Shown here one piece after another: positions 7,963-17,786 of a stretch of 41,106 bases of DNA. The notes beneath the pieces were generated by a model. That model was given only the letters and a program-made list of their open reading frames with translations. It did not search any database and was not told the origin of the DNA. The translations under genes were made by a program, and so were the position numbers. The stretch comes from Gammaproteobacteria bacterium 42_54_T18 (GTDB taxonomy: Bacteria; Pseudomonadota; Gammaproteobacteria; Pseudomonadales; Ketobacteraceae), in NCBI GenBank assembly GCA_002163245.1, contig MAAL01000197.1, forward strand, positions 1 through 41,106. Direction: 5' to 3'. The stretch's first letter is position 1. Every line of letters starts with the position of its first letter.

Positions 7963-9297
7963 ATGGCGTTCCAAGATAAAGTTATTTGGACGGAAGGTAT
8001 GTTTCTTCGTCCTCAGCATATGCAGCAACATGACAGGCATATTGATGCGCAATTTCGAGAGCGAAATCGTGTGTTGCAGCGTTATGGTTGGGGGGTGAAA
8101 AGTTTAAAAATTGACGAACAGCAGTTGTCACAAGGAACATTCTCAATTACAAAGTGCTCTGGAGTTTTATCGGATGGAACGTTATTTCATGTTGGTAGCG
8201 CTTTTGGGTTACCGTTGACTCTCGATTTAAATGAAAGTATTCAGGATCAAAAGATAGTGTTAGCACTGCCAATTATTTTACCGGGTAGTGATGAAGCGGA
8301 GTTGGGGGATGATAAAGAGTCTCTGACGCGCTATTTGAAAAAAGAAGTAGAAGTTAAAGATTGTAACCTTGGCCATGGAAAATTAGCGCGCATTAATACG
8401 GGAAGTTTACGTTTTAAGTTGTTGCTAGAAAGTGAAGCAACGGGTGATTATAGTCGGGTAGCAGTCGCTAAGGTACAAGAAGTAAGTGGTGATTCAGATA
8501 TTATTCTTGATAATACCTTTATTGCTCCCTGTATTGATATTCGTGCTGCAGAACCTATTACTCAAGCATTAAATGAAGTAACTGGGTTATTGAATCATCG
8601 GGCTGATGCATTAACGTCGAGGTTAACAAAAAAGACACGAACAGGTACGTCAGAAATTGCGGACTTTCTATTGTTACAAATGGTGAATCGTTACTCTGCG
8701 ATATTTGATCATTGGAAAAATGCTGAGAATGTACATCCCGAACCAGTGTTTTTAGATCTAGTGTCCATGGCTAGTGAGATTGCTACCTTTACCCGAAAAG
8801 ATAAACGTCTTACAGACATTCCGAAATACAAACACGAAGATTTACAGATAAGTTATGCATTGCTTATGGGCGAGCTACGTCAATCACTTAGCATGGTGTT
8901 TGAGCAAACTGCGATTCCAATTGATCTTCAAGAGCGAAATTACGGGGTAAGGGTTGCCCCTATTCAGGATCGACGATTGTTAGATGATGCAAGTTTTATA
9001 TTGGCTATCAAGGCGGATTGGTCAAAGGATATGATTGTGTCCCGTGTGCCTTCTGCTGTTAAGGCAGGCGGGGTAGAACAACTACGAGAATTAGTGAACC
9101 TGCAATTACCGGGTATTCGCCTTATACCAATGCCGATGGCGCCACGCCAAATACCCTATAACTCTGGATTTACCTATTTTCAGATGGAAAAAAGTACCGA
9201 AAACTGGAGCCATTTGCGTAATTCTGGCGGTTTTGCGTTCCATTTCTCAGGGGATATTCCCGGTTTGGAATTAGAATTTTGGGCGGTGAAGGAGTAA
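7963..9297 (+). CDS. tssK: T6SS baseplate protein TssK
   Basis: At 444 aa it has the expected length for TssK. The N-terminus carries the nearly invariant signature WTEGMFLRPQHMQQHDRH, and the middle and C-terminal domains follow the family pattern, including the segment ERNYGVRVAPI and the receptor-like C-terminal region near QIPYNSGFTYFQ. TssK is a trimeric baseplate component that links the TssFGE wedge to the TssL-TssM membrane complex. AAGGAAGTGAG upstream gives a good ribosome site. It lies 69 bp after tssJ and 6 bp before tssL in the same operon. Confidence 0.95.
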   Translation: MAFQDKVIWTEGMFLRPQHMQQHDRHIDAQFRERNRVLQRYGWGVKSLKIDEQQLSQGTFSITKCSGVLSDGTLFHVGSAFGLPLTLDLNESIQDQKIVLALPIILPGSDEAELGDDKESLTRYLKKEVEVKDCNLGHGKLARINTGSLRFKLLLESEATGDYSRVAVAKVQEVSGDSDIILDNTFIAPCIDIRAAEPITQALNEVTGLLNHRADALTSRLTKKTRTGTSEIADFLLLQMVNRYSAIFDHWKNAENVHPEPVFLDLVSMASEIATFTRKDKRLTDIPKYKHEDLQISYALLMGELRQSLSMVFEQTAIPIDLQERNYGVRVAPIQDRRLLDDASFILAIKADWSKDMIVSRVPSAVKAGGVEQLRELVNLQLPGIRLIPMPMAPRQIPYNSGFTYFQMEKSTENWSHLRNSGGFAFHFSGDIPGLELEFWAVKE

Positions 9298-9303
9298 CAG
9301 GTA

Positions 9304-10416
9304 ATGTCCAATGACGATAAAACCATTATTACTTTTCGGCGTGATGGGCCTTCATCCAAAGGAGGTGCAGTTCCGGGAGGTGGTTTTCAACGCCCCATGC
9401 CGGGAGGCCGTGGGGTAAAACCCGAACCTCAACCAATACAGTCAGCATTACAGCAACCAGCACCTATTCAGCCAATTATGGGAGTGCCCCCTGTAACATC
9501 GACATTGAAACCTACAGCTGCGATAACACCAGCGTCGGCTGTGCCCTCTTCGTCTATACAAGGGGTTTCTCCGCCTTCGCCTGGCCAGGGTAGGGTGTCT
9601 TCGGTATTTATTAACCCATTGGTTCACTGTGCAAATGATGTCATTGATCGTATGGCGTCGTTGCAATGTTCATCCCTTGGAAATAACGCGCTTAATGGAG
9701 GCGATGATGCTGTTCGTGACCCATCGTTATTTCGAGACGAGACTGTTCGACAAATTCGAGATTTTGAATGGCGCTGTGGTCAGCAGGGTATTGATGAAGA
9801 AAGTATTTTATATGGCCGTTATATTATTTGTACGGTATTGGATGAATTTGCCACAAAGACACCTTGGGGAGGGAATGGTGTTTGGAGCAGCCAAAGTTTA
9901 CTAAGCCAATTTCATGATGAGACCGGAGGTGGAGAAAAGTTCTTCCAGATACTTGAGCACCTACAAACTCAACCTGCAACATATTTGCCAGTACTTGAAT
10001 TAATGTATATCTCGATGAGCTTGGGGTTCGAAGGAAAGTATTCCCTGGAAAATCGGGGTAATGTTGAAATTGAAAACTTGCGAGATAATCTGTTTCACCT
10101 GATGCGGTTACAGCGAGGTGAAGCTGAGCGAGATTTGTCACCTCATTGGCAAGGCATTTCCGAAAAACGTTATACCTTGATGAAACATATTCCTGTTTGG
10201 GTGTTTTCTGCGTTAGCAGGTGTTGTTCTGTTGATGCTTTATTCAGGTTTTTCTTATCAATTAATCACATCAAAAGATCAGGTGTTGGCTGCGTTGCAGG
10301 CTCCTGTTGCAGAATATCTACCCGTTGACCTGCCTGTAGAAGATGCTTTAGAAAGTACAGCATCAGACGAGAATAAGAAACCTGATAACAATCTATCAAA
10401 CCAAGAGCCAGAGTAA
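9304..10416 (+). CDS. tssL: T6SS inner-membrane protein TssL (DotU family), short form
   Basis: This 370-aa protein has a Pro/Gly/Gln-rich cytoplasmic N-terminus (about 1-100), then the DotU domain. The core motifs are NPLVHCANDVIDRM, the helix RDFEWRCGQQGI, and YIICTVLDEFATKTPWG. A single C-terminal transmembrane helix (about 300-320, WVFSALAGVVLLMLYSGF) follows, with a short acidic periplasmic tail of about 50 residues. There is no OmpA-like peptidoglycan-binding extension, so this TssL cannot anchor the complex to the cell wall itself; another protein presumably does. Its stop overlaps the tssM start (TAATG), which couples the two partners of the inner-membrane complex. Confidence 0.93.
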   Translation: MSNDDKTIITFRRDGPSSKGGAVPGGGFQRPMPGGRGVKPEPQPIQSALQQPAPIQPIMGVPPVTSTLKPTAAITPASAVPSSSIQGVSPPSPGQGRVSSVFINPLVHCANDVIDRMASLQCSSLGNNALNGGDDAVRDPSLFRDETVRQIRDFEWRCGQQGIDEESILYGRYIICTVLDEFATKTPWGGNGVWSSQSLLSQFHDETGGGEKFFQILEHLQTQPATYLPVLELMYISMSLGFEGKYSLENRGNVEIENLRDNLFHLMRLQRGEAERDLSPHWQGISEKRYTLMKHIPVWVFSALAGVVLLMLYSGFSYQLITSKDQVLAALQAPVAEYLPVDLPVEDALESTASDENKKPDNNLSNQEPE

Positions 10417-13400
10417 TGAAATCAAGATTTAGCTTTTTAAAGGAAAAATGGTTTATTGGATTGATGGGAGTTATTGCACTTTCTATCCTTGTTTGGTTTG
10501 TTGGGCCACTGATAGCTATTGCTGACGTCAAAATATTGGAAAGTGACGTTATTCGGTTATTGATAATAATGGTTATGTTGTTGCTTTGGGGCTTAAATAA
10601 CTTACGTATCAGTCGGGCGGCAAAGAAAAGCAATGATAACTTGGAGAAGGAACTTCAAGAAAGCCAATCTGTACCATCTATTGGAGGTGGACAGAATGGC
10701 AATCAGCCAGGGGGTGAGGCAGAAATTATTGCATCGCGCTTTACCGAAGCGTTAAGTGTATTGCGTAAAAGCCGCTCGGGTAAGGGAGAGGGGAAACCTC
10801 GCGGGAAAAACTACCTGTATGAATTGCCATGGTACATCCTAATCGGTCCACCAGGATCAGGTAAGACAACGGCATTGGTTAACTCTGGTTTAGAATTTCC
10901 GCTTGAAAATACGTTTGGTAAGGAATCACTAAAAGGCATTGGCGGAACACGTCATTGCGACTGGTGGTTCACCGATCAAGCTGTCATCATTGATACAGCT
11001 GGCCGTTATACAACGCAGGATAGTCATGCTCAGATTGATGCAAGTGCATGGAAGAATTTTATTGAGTTGTTAAAGAAACACAGAAAGCGCCGTCCGATTA
11101 ATGGCGTAATTGTTGCCATTAGTTTACAAGAAATTGTGTCTCAAACAGAAGCTGAACTCGCCGCCAATGTGAGGGCTGTTCGTACGCGTTTGCAAGAATT
11201 GACAGATCAGTTAGGTATTAACTTCCCTGTTTATTTGAATTTCACAAAGTGTGATTTGATAGAAGGTTTCTCTTCGTACTTTGATTCGCTTGGTAAGGAA
11301 GAGCGGGCCCAGGTATGGGGTATGACCTTTCCTGATGAAGGCAATGAGGCTTATGAACAGCAATTTAATCTTGAATTTGATCAGCTTATTTTACGGTTAC
11401 ATGAAAATCTAAATAATAAATTACATTTTGAACGTGATATCCAACGTCGCGCAGATATTCTGGCATTTCCACGATCGTTAGAATCGTGTAAGCAGGCATT
11501 ACAGAAATTTGTCGGCAATACGTTTTCCGAATCTCGATTTCATGATCAGTATTTATTACGTGGTGTGTATTTTACAAGCGGAACGCAAAATACCAATGCA
11601 CTTGGTCGGGTGATGAGCCAATTTGCCAACAGTATTGGTGTAGGGCAAGAAGCCTTGTTAACCAAACAGCAGCAAGGTCGAAGTTATTTTATTCGTAATC
11701 TGATGCAGCAGGTGATTTTTCCTGAGTCTCAGATGGTGGGTACAAATCGTAATCATGAGCGAAAAATGCGCTGGTTACAAAATGGAGGTATCGTTTTTGC
11801 CATTGTTAGCATCATAACTGGAGCGCTTCTATGGTCAACGAGCTTTGGGAAAAATGATTTACGTTTGCGCGACGCTGAAGAACTCGTCGAGGTTTATGAG
11901 CAAGAATTAGAGATATTACCGGTTGATGTATTACCGGAGGGGTTATTACCAACATTGGCTGCGGTAGAGCAACTTGGCGAGGTTTATCCGGAAGGCGAGA
12001 AGGATTGGTTGTTAGGGTTAGGTCTGTTTCAGGGGGATGAGCTAAATGACCAAGCTGATGTTAATTACGATGCGCATATTCAATATCAATTTTCTCAATC
12101 GCTAAAAACACAGTTGGAATTACAGCTGGATCAAGAACGGAATAATCCAGATTTTTTGTTTCAAGCATTAAAAGGTTATTTGATGCTGTCCAACGAGCTG
12201 CGATTTGACAGAGGTTTTATAGAAACCTGGCTTACTATTGATTGGAATAATCGTTATCACACGCAACCAGAAACCCGAGATGAGCTTAAGCGACATCTTT
12301 CTTATTGGTTAGATCAAGCCTATCAAGCGCAGGAACTTGATGAAAAATTGGTAGAAAGTTCGCGAAAAATACTCCGCCGGATCCCGCTACATGAACAAGT
12401 GTATGCGTCTATCAAACTTGAAGCCAAAGAGAAATATATTGATAATTATCGTTTTGATACTGATCTTGGTGGAAGTATCGAGCAGGTGTTTCAACGTGCA
12501 GATTATGAAATACCCAGGTTGTATACCTTTGATGGTTACGACTCGGTCTACAAACCTGCAAGAGAAGAATTTATTGAATCTTTAAGTGAGGATAACTGGG
12601 TAGTAGGAACACGTTCTGGTGAATTGACGGACTTAGATCTGGCAACAGTACAAGCGAAGCTAGAGAAGCAATATTTGGAAGATTATATTCACCACTGGAG
12701 TGCTGCAATTAATCAGTTACGGTTGGTACCTCTTGGGTCGATGGACAATAATCTTGAAGTAATGAATGCATTGTTGTCTGGCCAGTCTCCTTTACGTGAA
12801 GTGTTGGATGCAATTAGTACGAATACACAGCTTAGTGCGAACATGATTAACCCTGATGAGATAAAAGAACAGGCACAAAACGCTACCATAGTAGCTCGAA
12901 TGGCTGCACCTCGATTAGCTAAATTTACCCGGTTAGCGAATATGGCCGCACGTAAAAAACTTGCGAATTTACCAGATAACCCAGCGAGTCTTGTTGATAA
13001 GCAGTTTCGACCCTTGCATAAGATGGTGGAAGTTACACGTAGTCGTCCAACGCAGTTGGATCAGCTCACGGAGTCGTTAGTGGGGTTGCAAATTTACCTT
13101 GAGGGCATTGCCGCAAGTGGCTCTATGCCGGAAAATGCGTTTGAGGCGGCAACAATACGCATGAAACAGACAACCAATGACCCGTTGGGCCGAATGGCAA
13201 TAGAGTCACGCAAACTGCCGCAGCCTGTAAAGCGTTGGGTGACATCGTTATTGGACCAGTCATGGCAATTGGTGTTAGTGCAGGCGAAACAGCTAATTGT
13301 TAATGAATATCGGTTAAGTGTTAAACCATTTTATGATGCAAGCTTGAAATCACGATACCCTTTGTCAAAACGGGCAGATGCAGAAGTTACGTTGGATGAT

Positions 13401-13988
13401 TTTGGCGAGTTCTTTAAAACAGGGGGGATAGAACAGAGCTTTTTTGATGAATATCTTGCAGCCTTCATAGATAGAAAACATAGACCCTGGCGTTTAAAGC
13501 GGGTTGGAAATAGAACGATTGGATTAAGTAAAAGATCACTCGCTCAATTTGAACAAGCGGCAGAAATTCGTCGAATATTCTTCACCTCTGGTGATGAGCC
13601 CTCTGTGCAGTTTTCATTACGACCATTGTATCTTGATGCCAATGTTAGTCGTTTTGAATTAGATATGTTGGGTGAGAGAATGCAATATCGTCATGGTCCA
13701 AGTCAGAAAACGAAGGTGAGTTGGCCGGCGGATCAATTGGTATCAGATATTCATTTTGAATTTGAAGATTATTATGGAGCGAGAACTGGCGCTAAATCTG
13801 ATGGTGTGTGGTCGCTGTTTCGGTTCATCGACAAACATCCGTTAAAACGCTCCGCTTATAGCGATAGTTATAAATTAACCATGACGAAAGATGGTAAAAA
13901 GGCCGTTTATGAGGTTTCTGCTATGAGCGCAGTAAACCCATTTGCTAAAGATTATCTAGGGGCGTACCAGTTGCCCAGTAAGCTTTAA
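10416..13988 (+). CDS. tssM: T6SS inner-membrane protein TssM (IcmF family)
   Basis: This 1190-aa protein has two N-terminal transmembrane helices (about 12-34 and 46-64) and a cytoplasmic NTPase domain with intact Walker A GPPGSGKT (144-151). It also has the switch region DTAGRY (193-198) and TKCD (277-280) as the nucleotide-specificity motif. A third transmembrane helix at about 457-474 leads into a large periplasmic domain of about 715 residues that ends in the beta-rich TssJ-binding region. TssM is the spine of the trans-envelope complex. The intact Walker A suggests an NTP-binding form. The gene is full length, starts on the tssL stop, and is followed by the phosphatase after 15 bp. Confidence 0.95.
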   Translation: MKSRFSFLKEKWFIGLMGVIALSILVWFVGPLIAIADVKILESDVIRLLIIMVMLLLWGLNNLRISRAAKKSNDNLEKELQESQSVPSIGGGQNGNQPGGEAEIIASRFTEALSVLRKSRSGKGEGKPRGKNYLYELPWYILIGPPGSGKTTALVNSGLEFPLENTFGKESLKGIGGTRHCDWWFTDQAVIIDTAGRYTTQDSHAQIDASAWKNFIELLKKHRKRRPINGVIVAISLQEIVSQTEAELAANVRAVRTRLQELTDQLGINFPVYLNFTKCDLIEGFSSYFDSLGKEERAQVWGMTFPDEGNEAYEQQFNLEFDQLILRLHENLNNKLHFERDIQRRADILAFPRSLESCKQALQKFVGNTFSESRFHDQYLLRGVYFTSGTQNTNALGRVMSQFANSIGVGQEALLTKQQQGRSYFIRNLMQQVIFPESQMVGTNRNHERKMRWLQNGGIVFAIVSIITGALLWSTSFGKNDLRLRDAEELVEVYEQELEILPVDVLPEGLLPTLAAVEQLGEVYPEGEKDWLLGLGLFQGDELNDQADVNYDAHIQYQFSQSLKTQLELQLDQERNNPDFLFQALKGYLMLSNELRFDRGFIETWLTIDWNNRYHTQPETRDELKRHLSYWLDQAYQAQELDEKLVESSRKILRRIPLHEQVYASIKLEAKEKYIDNYRFDTDLGGSIEQVFQRADYEIPRLYTFDGYDSVYKPAREEFIESLSEDNWVVGTRSGELTDLDLATVQAKLEKQYLEDYIHHWSAAINQLRLVPLGSMDNNLEVMNALLSGQSPLREVLDAISTNTQLSANMINPDEIKEQAQNATIVARMAAPRLAKFTRLANMAARKKLANLPDNPASLVDKQFRPLHKMVEVTRSRPTQLDQLTESLVGLQIYLEGIAASGSMPENAFEAATIRMKQTTNDPLGRMAIESRKLPQPVKRWVTSLLDQSWQLVLVQAKQLIVNEYRLSVKPFYDASLKSRYPLSKRADAEVTLDDFGEFFKTGGIEQSFFDEYLAAFIDRKHRPWRLKRVGNRTIGLSKRSLAQFEQAAEIRRIFFTSGDEPSVQFSLRPLYLDANVSRFELDMLGERMQYRHGPSQKTKVSWPADQLVSDIHFEFEDYYGARTGAKSDGVWSLFRFIDKHPLKRSAYSDSYKLTMTKDGKKAVYEVSAMSAVNPFAKDYLGAYQLPSKL

Positions 13989-14003
13989 GGGAGGGAGTGC
14001 GAT

Positions 14004-14726
14004 ATGGATTTATCGTATGCTTCGGTAACCCATCCGGGTAACGTTAGAAAGGTAAATGAAGATTCTGTACTTCAGTCGACTCAAAACCTATGGGCGGTGG
14101 CTGATGGTATGGGTGGTTATGCTGCTGGGGATGTTGCTAGTCGGTTAGTTATCGAATCTCTAACAAAGGTAAATGGGGACGAGCTGGGAAGTGTTGATTT
14201 GATTGAATATATCGAAGAAGCATTGCAACAGGTGAATCAAAAACTTGCTTTTGAGATGACGGTAGGTATCGGTAACGAGATAATGGGCAGTACTGTTGTT
14301 GTTGCAGCATGTCATGACCATCAATGTACGTGTTTATGGGCCGGTGATAGCCGTTTATATGTGCAGCGACAAGGAGAGTTGTATCAAATCAGTAAAGATC
14401 ATTCTGTTGTTCAAGATATGATTGACGATGGTGTGTTATCAGCCGATCAAGCAGAAAATCATCCGCAAAGTCATGTTATTACGCGTGCGATAGGAGTCCA
14501 TGATGAGCTTGATTTATCAAGAGTAACCTTCGATTTACAGCCCGACGATGTATTGATGTTGTGCTCTGATGGTTTATATAATGAAGTTGATGCAGCTACA
14601 ATTCGTAATTTACTTTCGGATAGATCATTGGATTGTGAGCTTAAAGCGCAAGCATTGTTGGGTGCTGCACTTGATACCGATGCGAGGGATAATATAAGCG
14701 TTAGTGTTATCCAGGTCCCTGCATGA
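14004..14726 (+). CDS. pppA: PP2C-type Ser/Thr phosphatase PppA/Stp1
   Basis: This 240-aa PP2C phosphatase shows the metal-binding motifs of the family: NEDS near residue 19, ADGMGGY near 33, GDSRLY near 114, CSDGLYNEV near 188, and DARDNIS at the end. In T6SS loci this enzyme removes phosphate from Fha and other PpkA substrates and so switches assembly off. A strong GGGAGGGAG site precedes the ATG. The last codons overlap the kinase gene by 4 bp (ATGA), the usual coupling of an opposing kinase-phosphatase pair. Confidence 0.93.
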   Translation: MDLSYASVTHPGNVRKVNEDSVLQSTQNLWAVADGMGGYAAGDVASRLVIESLTKVNGDELGSVDLIEYIEEALQQVNQKLAFEMTVGIGNEIMGSTVVVAACHDHQCTCLWAGDSRLYVQRQGELYQISKDHSVVQDMIDDGVLSADQAENHPQSHVITRAIGVHDELDLSRVTFDLQPDDVLMLCSDGLYNEVDAATIRNLLSDRSLDCELKAQALLGAALDTDARDNISVSVIQVPA

Positions 14727-17398
14727 CAGATACGGTAGGTGAAGAAAAAACTATTGCGGTTACACGCATTCGAAGAAATAAATCGAATAATAGTGAAGAG
14801 CGAACGGTTGTTGAAAAGGCGCCAGTAGAAAAAACGCTAGTAGATAAAACGTTAGTAGATAAAACCGTTGTTAATAATGTGAGAGCGGGAAGAGGCTCTG
14901 AATCAGGCCATTTATCTGAAGTCGAATCAACGCCACTCATTGAAATCGGTGTGGGTTGTACACTGAAAGAACGGTTTTATTTGGACTCAATACTCGGTGT
15001 TGGAGGTATGGGGACGGTTTACAAAGCTAAAGATCTTCGCCAAGAAGAGGTTGGCGAGAAAAACCCATGGCTGGCCATTAAGATATTAAACAGCAATATT
15101 AGCCAACATGCGTTCTCTTGGGGTGCTTTGCAGCGGGAATGCAAGAAAACGCAACAATTGTCACACCCGCATATTGTGAGTGTTTTTGATTTTGATCGTG
15201 ATGGCGATACACTTTTTATGTCCATGGAATTTTTGGATGGGGTATCGCTCGATGAAATTATTAATAAATCATCATTTTCTGGCTGGCCGCTAGATAAGGT
15301 AGAAAAATTAGTCGAACAAGTGGGCGGTGCTTTATCCTATGCACATTCTAAAGGTATTATTCATTCTGACCTTAAACCTAGTAATATTTTCATGACCCGC
15401 GAGGGTGATTTTAAGGTCTATGATTTTGGTATTGCTCGTGCTGTGCATGATGTTTCTTCGGGCGATCATAAACAGCGTGAAGAGCCGTTAGTTGCCTTAA
15501 CGCCAGCTTATGCCAGTGTTGGAATGTTATTGGAAGAAAAAGCAAAGCCTGCAGATGATTTGTATGCGTTTGGTTGCGTAGTGTATATGGCCACAACATC
15601 AGAGCATCCTTACGGTCGAGAAACCGCTCTTGTTGCTCGTGATAATAAACTATTGCTGGTTAAACCTAAGGGATTGCCAAAGCATAAGTCTTCAGCCTTG
15701 TGTGATGTGCTTAATGTTGAGATCCCTAAAGTTAGCGACGTTAATAAATTTAAAATAACGTTTAACCAGCAACCTAAAAAAAATCAACTAAAGCCCGTGT
15801 TTAGTGGTGTTTTAGTGATTGTTTTTCTGGGTCTTATGGGCGTCTATTTTAGTGGCTATAAAGAACGTGAAATTCTAAGAAAGATACAATCTGTTGATGT
15901 TGATGTGGTTGCGCAGGGTGTTATCGATGTCGAAAAGATGGATGCTGAAAATAGGTTTCGTTTTCTGGATCGAAATAGAGGCGATCTTATTGACCTGTAT
16001 CAAATAAAAATACAGGCGTTGATGGTGGAAGATGCTTACTTTACTGCGACAAAAATAATGATAAAAGCGCGTGAATTCTATTCTGATTCAATGAGCCTTT
16101 CATCGTTACAAAGCGAACTTGACGTTGCACAACTGCGACATTATCAACGGTTAAAAGAGAAAGGCGAACTACTGCTGAATAAAGATGTAGAGAGAGGAGC
16201 GGTAGAAGAGCTTCGGACTGAGTTGCCCGACCTCGTGGATGCGTTGGGCCAGGTTCAGGGAGGGCAGGCATTGCTTTCTCAATGGAAATTGGATCAATGG
16301 TTGGCACAACATATTAACGAAGCTCTATATCTAGGGCGTACCAGGCAAGCAGAGAAGATGTTGAAGCTGGCGGAAGGCATGTATCCAAAGGATGAACGTT
16401 TTTCTAAGATTAATACATCAATTTCATTAATGCACCCATCGACAAAAGAAAACCAAGAAGAAATAAATAGCAATCATGCTAAGGCTAGTGGGTCATCGGA
16501 GGGATTGACTCGGCTAATAAGTGCTTATCAAAGTGTTACTCAGGATGGCCTATTAGATAAACCTGAACAGATAAAACAATTCCTTGTTCAACTTAAAAAA
16601 GATAATTCTGAATGGGGGAGGGTGTTATCTATATCTATTCGTGAATTTATTAGTAAAGGTTACCAATCGTTTAGGCGGAATTCTAGCAAGCAAGGGCAGA
16701 AGGTCGCAAAACGTTATCAGCAACTGGCTAATCAGCTATATCCAGGCGAAATAGAATTCAGTGTCAAAAAACGAAAGTTTGACCCTTGTAAAGTAGGGTG
16801 GGCAGGGAAAGGGCGATCCGTTCGTTATCAATGCCATGATTCGTTGTCACGAAATTTGGCTGCCCCGTCTCTGGTTGTTATACCTGGTACTAAAAATATT
16901 CGACGATTCGCTATAATGTCCAAGGAGCTGAGTGTTGCATATTATAATGATTACTGTCGATTATACCGGCGTTGTAACGTCCAGGGCGGTGATACTTCGT
17001 TACCGGTTTCGAGTATCAGTTTAAAAGATGCCAAACGTTATGCGCGTTGGTTGAGTCAGATGGCGGGGTTTAACTATCGGCTTCCAACCGTAAAAGAATG
17101 GCAGCATGCAGTTGGTGCCAATCAGACGCAACAAATAAACGATCATAATTGTCTATTAACTCAGGGTACTAAAGTTATTCGTGGTAATAACGTTCGACCT
17201 ATTAACCAGGGCACTGCAAATATTTGGGGTGTTAAGAATGGATTGGGAAATGTGCAAGAGTGGGTGTTGTCAGGAGGAGCCGCTCTAATGGTAGGAGGTA
17301 ATGCAGCGACGCCCTTAACGTATTGCAATATAAACTACACGCTTGCTTCGAGCGATAATAATAATCTAACAGGTTTGCGTTTAGTTCGAGAGTTGTAG
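14723..17398 (+). CDS. ppkA: T6SS Ser/Thr kinase PpkA/Stk1 with periplasmic SUMF1-like domain
   Basis: This 891-aa kinase begins with a short repeat tract (VEKTLVDKTLVDKTVV, residues 35-50), threonine-rich and likely autophosphorylated. The kinase domain has glycine loop GVGGMG (92-97), Lys120, catalytic Asp216 in HSDLKPSN, and DFG (234-236). The Arg of HRD is replaced by Ser, and the usual APE motif reads as VGM after TPAYAS. A transmembrane helix lies at about 359-378. The periplasmic part of about 510 residues ends in a formylglycine-generating-enzyme-like (SUMF1) domain with RLPTVKEWQHAV and NGLGNVQEWV. The typical catalytic cysteines near the end are not evident, so that domain is probably a binding or sensing module. 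It would phosphorylate TagH in response to an envelope signal. Last gene of the operon. Confidence 0.9.
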   Translation: MTDTVGEEKTIAVTRIRRNKSNNSEERTVVEKAPVEKTLVDKTLVDKTVVNNVRAGRGSESGHLSEVESTPLIEIGVGCTLKERFYLDSILGVGGMGTVYKAKDLRQEEVGEKNPWLAIKILNSNISQHAFSWGALQRECKKTQQLSHPHIVSVFDFDRDGDTLFMSMEFLDGVSLDEIINKSSFSGWPLDKVEKLVEQVGGALSYAHSKGIIHSDLKPSNIFMTREGDFKVYDFGIARAVHDVSSGDHKQREEPLVALTPAYASVGMLLEEKAKPADDLYAFGCVVYMATTSEHPYGRETALVARDNKLLLVKPKGLPKHKSSALCDVLNVEIPKVSDVNKFKITFNQQPKKNQLKPVFSGVLVIVFLGLMGVYFSGYKEREILRKIQSVDVDVVAQGVIDVEKMDAENRFRFLDRNRGDLIDLYQIKIQALMVEDAYFTATKIMIKAREFYSDSMSLSSLQSELDVAQLRHYQRLKEKGELLLNKDVERGAVEELRTELPDLVDALGQVQGGQALLSQWKLDQWLAQHINEALYLGRTRQAEKMLKLAEGMYPKDERFSKINTSISLMHPSTKENQEEINSNHAKASGSSEGLTRLISAYQSVTQDGLLDKPEQIKQFLVQLKKDNSEWGRVLSISIREFISKGYQSFRRNSSKQGQKVAKRYQQLANQLYPGEIEFSVKKRKFDPCKVGWAGKGRSVRYQCHDSLSRNLAAPSLVVIPGTKNIRRFAIMSKELSVAYYNDYCRLYRRCNVQGGDTSLPVSSISLKDAKRYARWLSQMAGFNYRLPTVKEWQHAVGANQTQQINDHNCLLTQGTKVIRGNNVRPINQGTANIWGVKNGLGNVQEWVLSGGAALMVGGNAATPLTYCNINYTLASSDNNNLTGLRLVREL

Positions 17399-17418
17399 GT
17401 ACAGTCCTAACTGGCATT

Positions 17419-17430
17419 CCCCCCCCCCCC
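17419..17430. repeat. Poly-C tract, 12 bases
   Basis: Twelve consecutive C residues lie 20 bp after the ppkA stop, in the intergenic region before hcp. Long homopolymers are prone to slippage and can vary in length between cells; here the tract is outside coding sequence and far from the hcp promoter. It could also carry a sequencing-length error. Confidence 0.8.
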
Positions 17431-17468
17431 TAATATTTGATATCAATAAACTATATTTTTAGACCTTG

Positions 17469-17674
17469 GCGCATTATGCGCAATTAACGGCGCATATCAC
17501 CCGTATAAAATATGCCACATTAAACTGATGTAGTATGGTTGAGCCTGAAAATGAGAGGTGTTTAACAGCTATTTTTGTAGAAGATTGTAGAAAAATCTAT
17601 AAAAACCAAGTCAAGATAAGTAAGAGTGGGATGTTGCGCATTGGGTATCAATAGTTGAGCAAAAAACTGCGCAT
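17469..17674 (+). promoter_or_regulatory. Cluster of GCGCAT motifs upstream of hcp, candidate activator sites
   Basis: GCGCAT occurs at 17469-17474, 17490-17495, 17636-17641 and 17669-17674. The first is half of a perfect palindrome GCGCATTATGCGC (17469-17481). They lie about 115 to 320 bp upstream of the sigma-54 promoter, the usual range for enhancer sites of sigma-54 activators. The VasH-like activator encoded at 28697 is the obvious candidate to bind them. Binding is inferred, not shown. Confidence 0.45.
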
Positions 17675-17786
17675 ATGTTGCTGTAAAAGTGCTGTGATGA
17701 ATATGTTTTGTTGGTAGATCAGATGTTTTTTAACTGCATTGTTATGCAGCCTACGCATTGTCTGATGTGTAGTGTTTTTTTAAAAC

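Noticed and set aside
12391-12585. Open frame inside tssM in another frame
   Set aside because: It is fully contained in the well-supported tssM gene and has no independent features.
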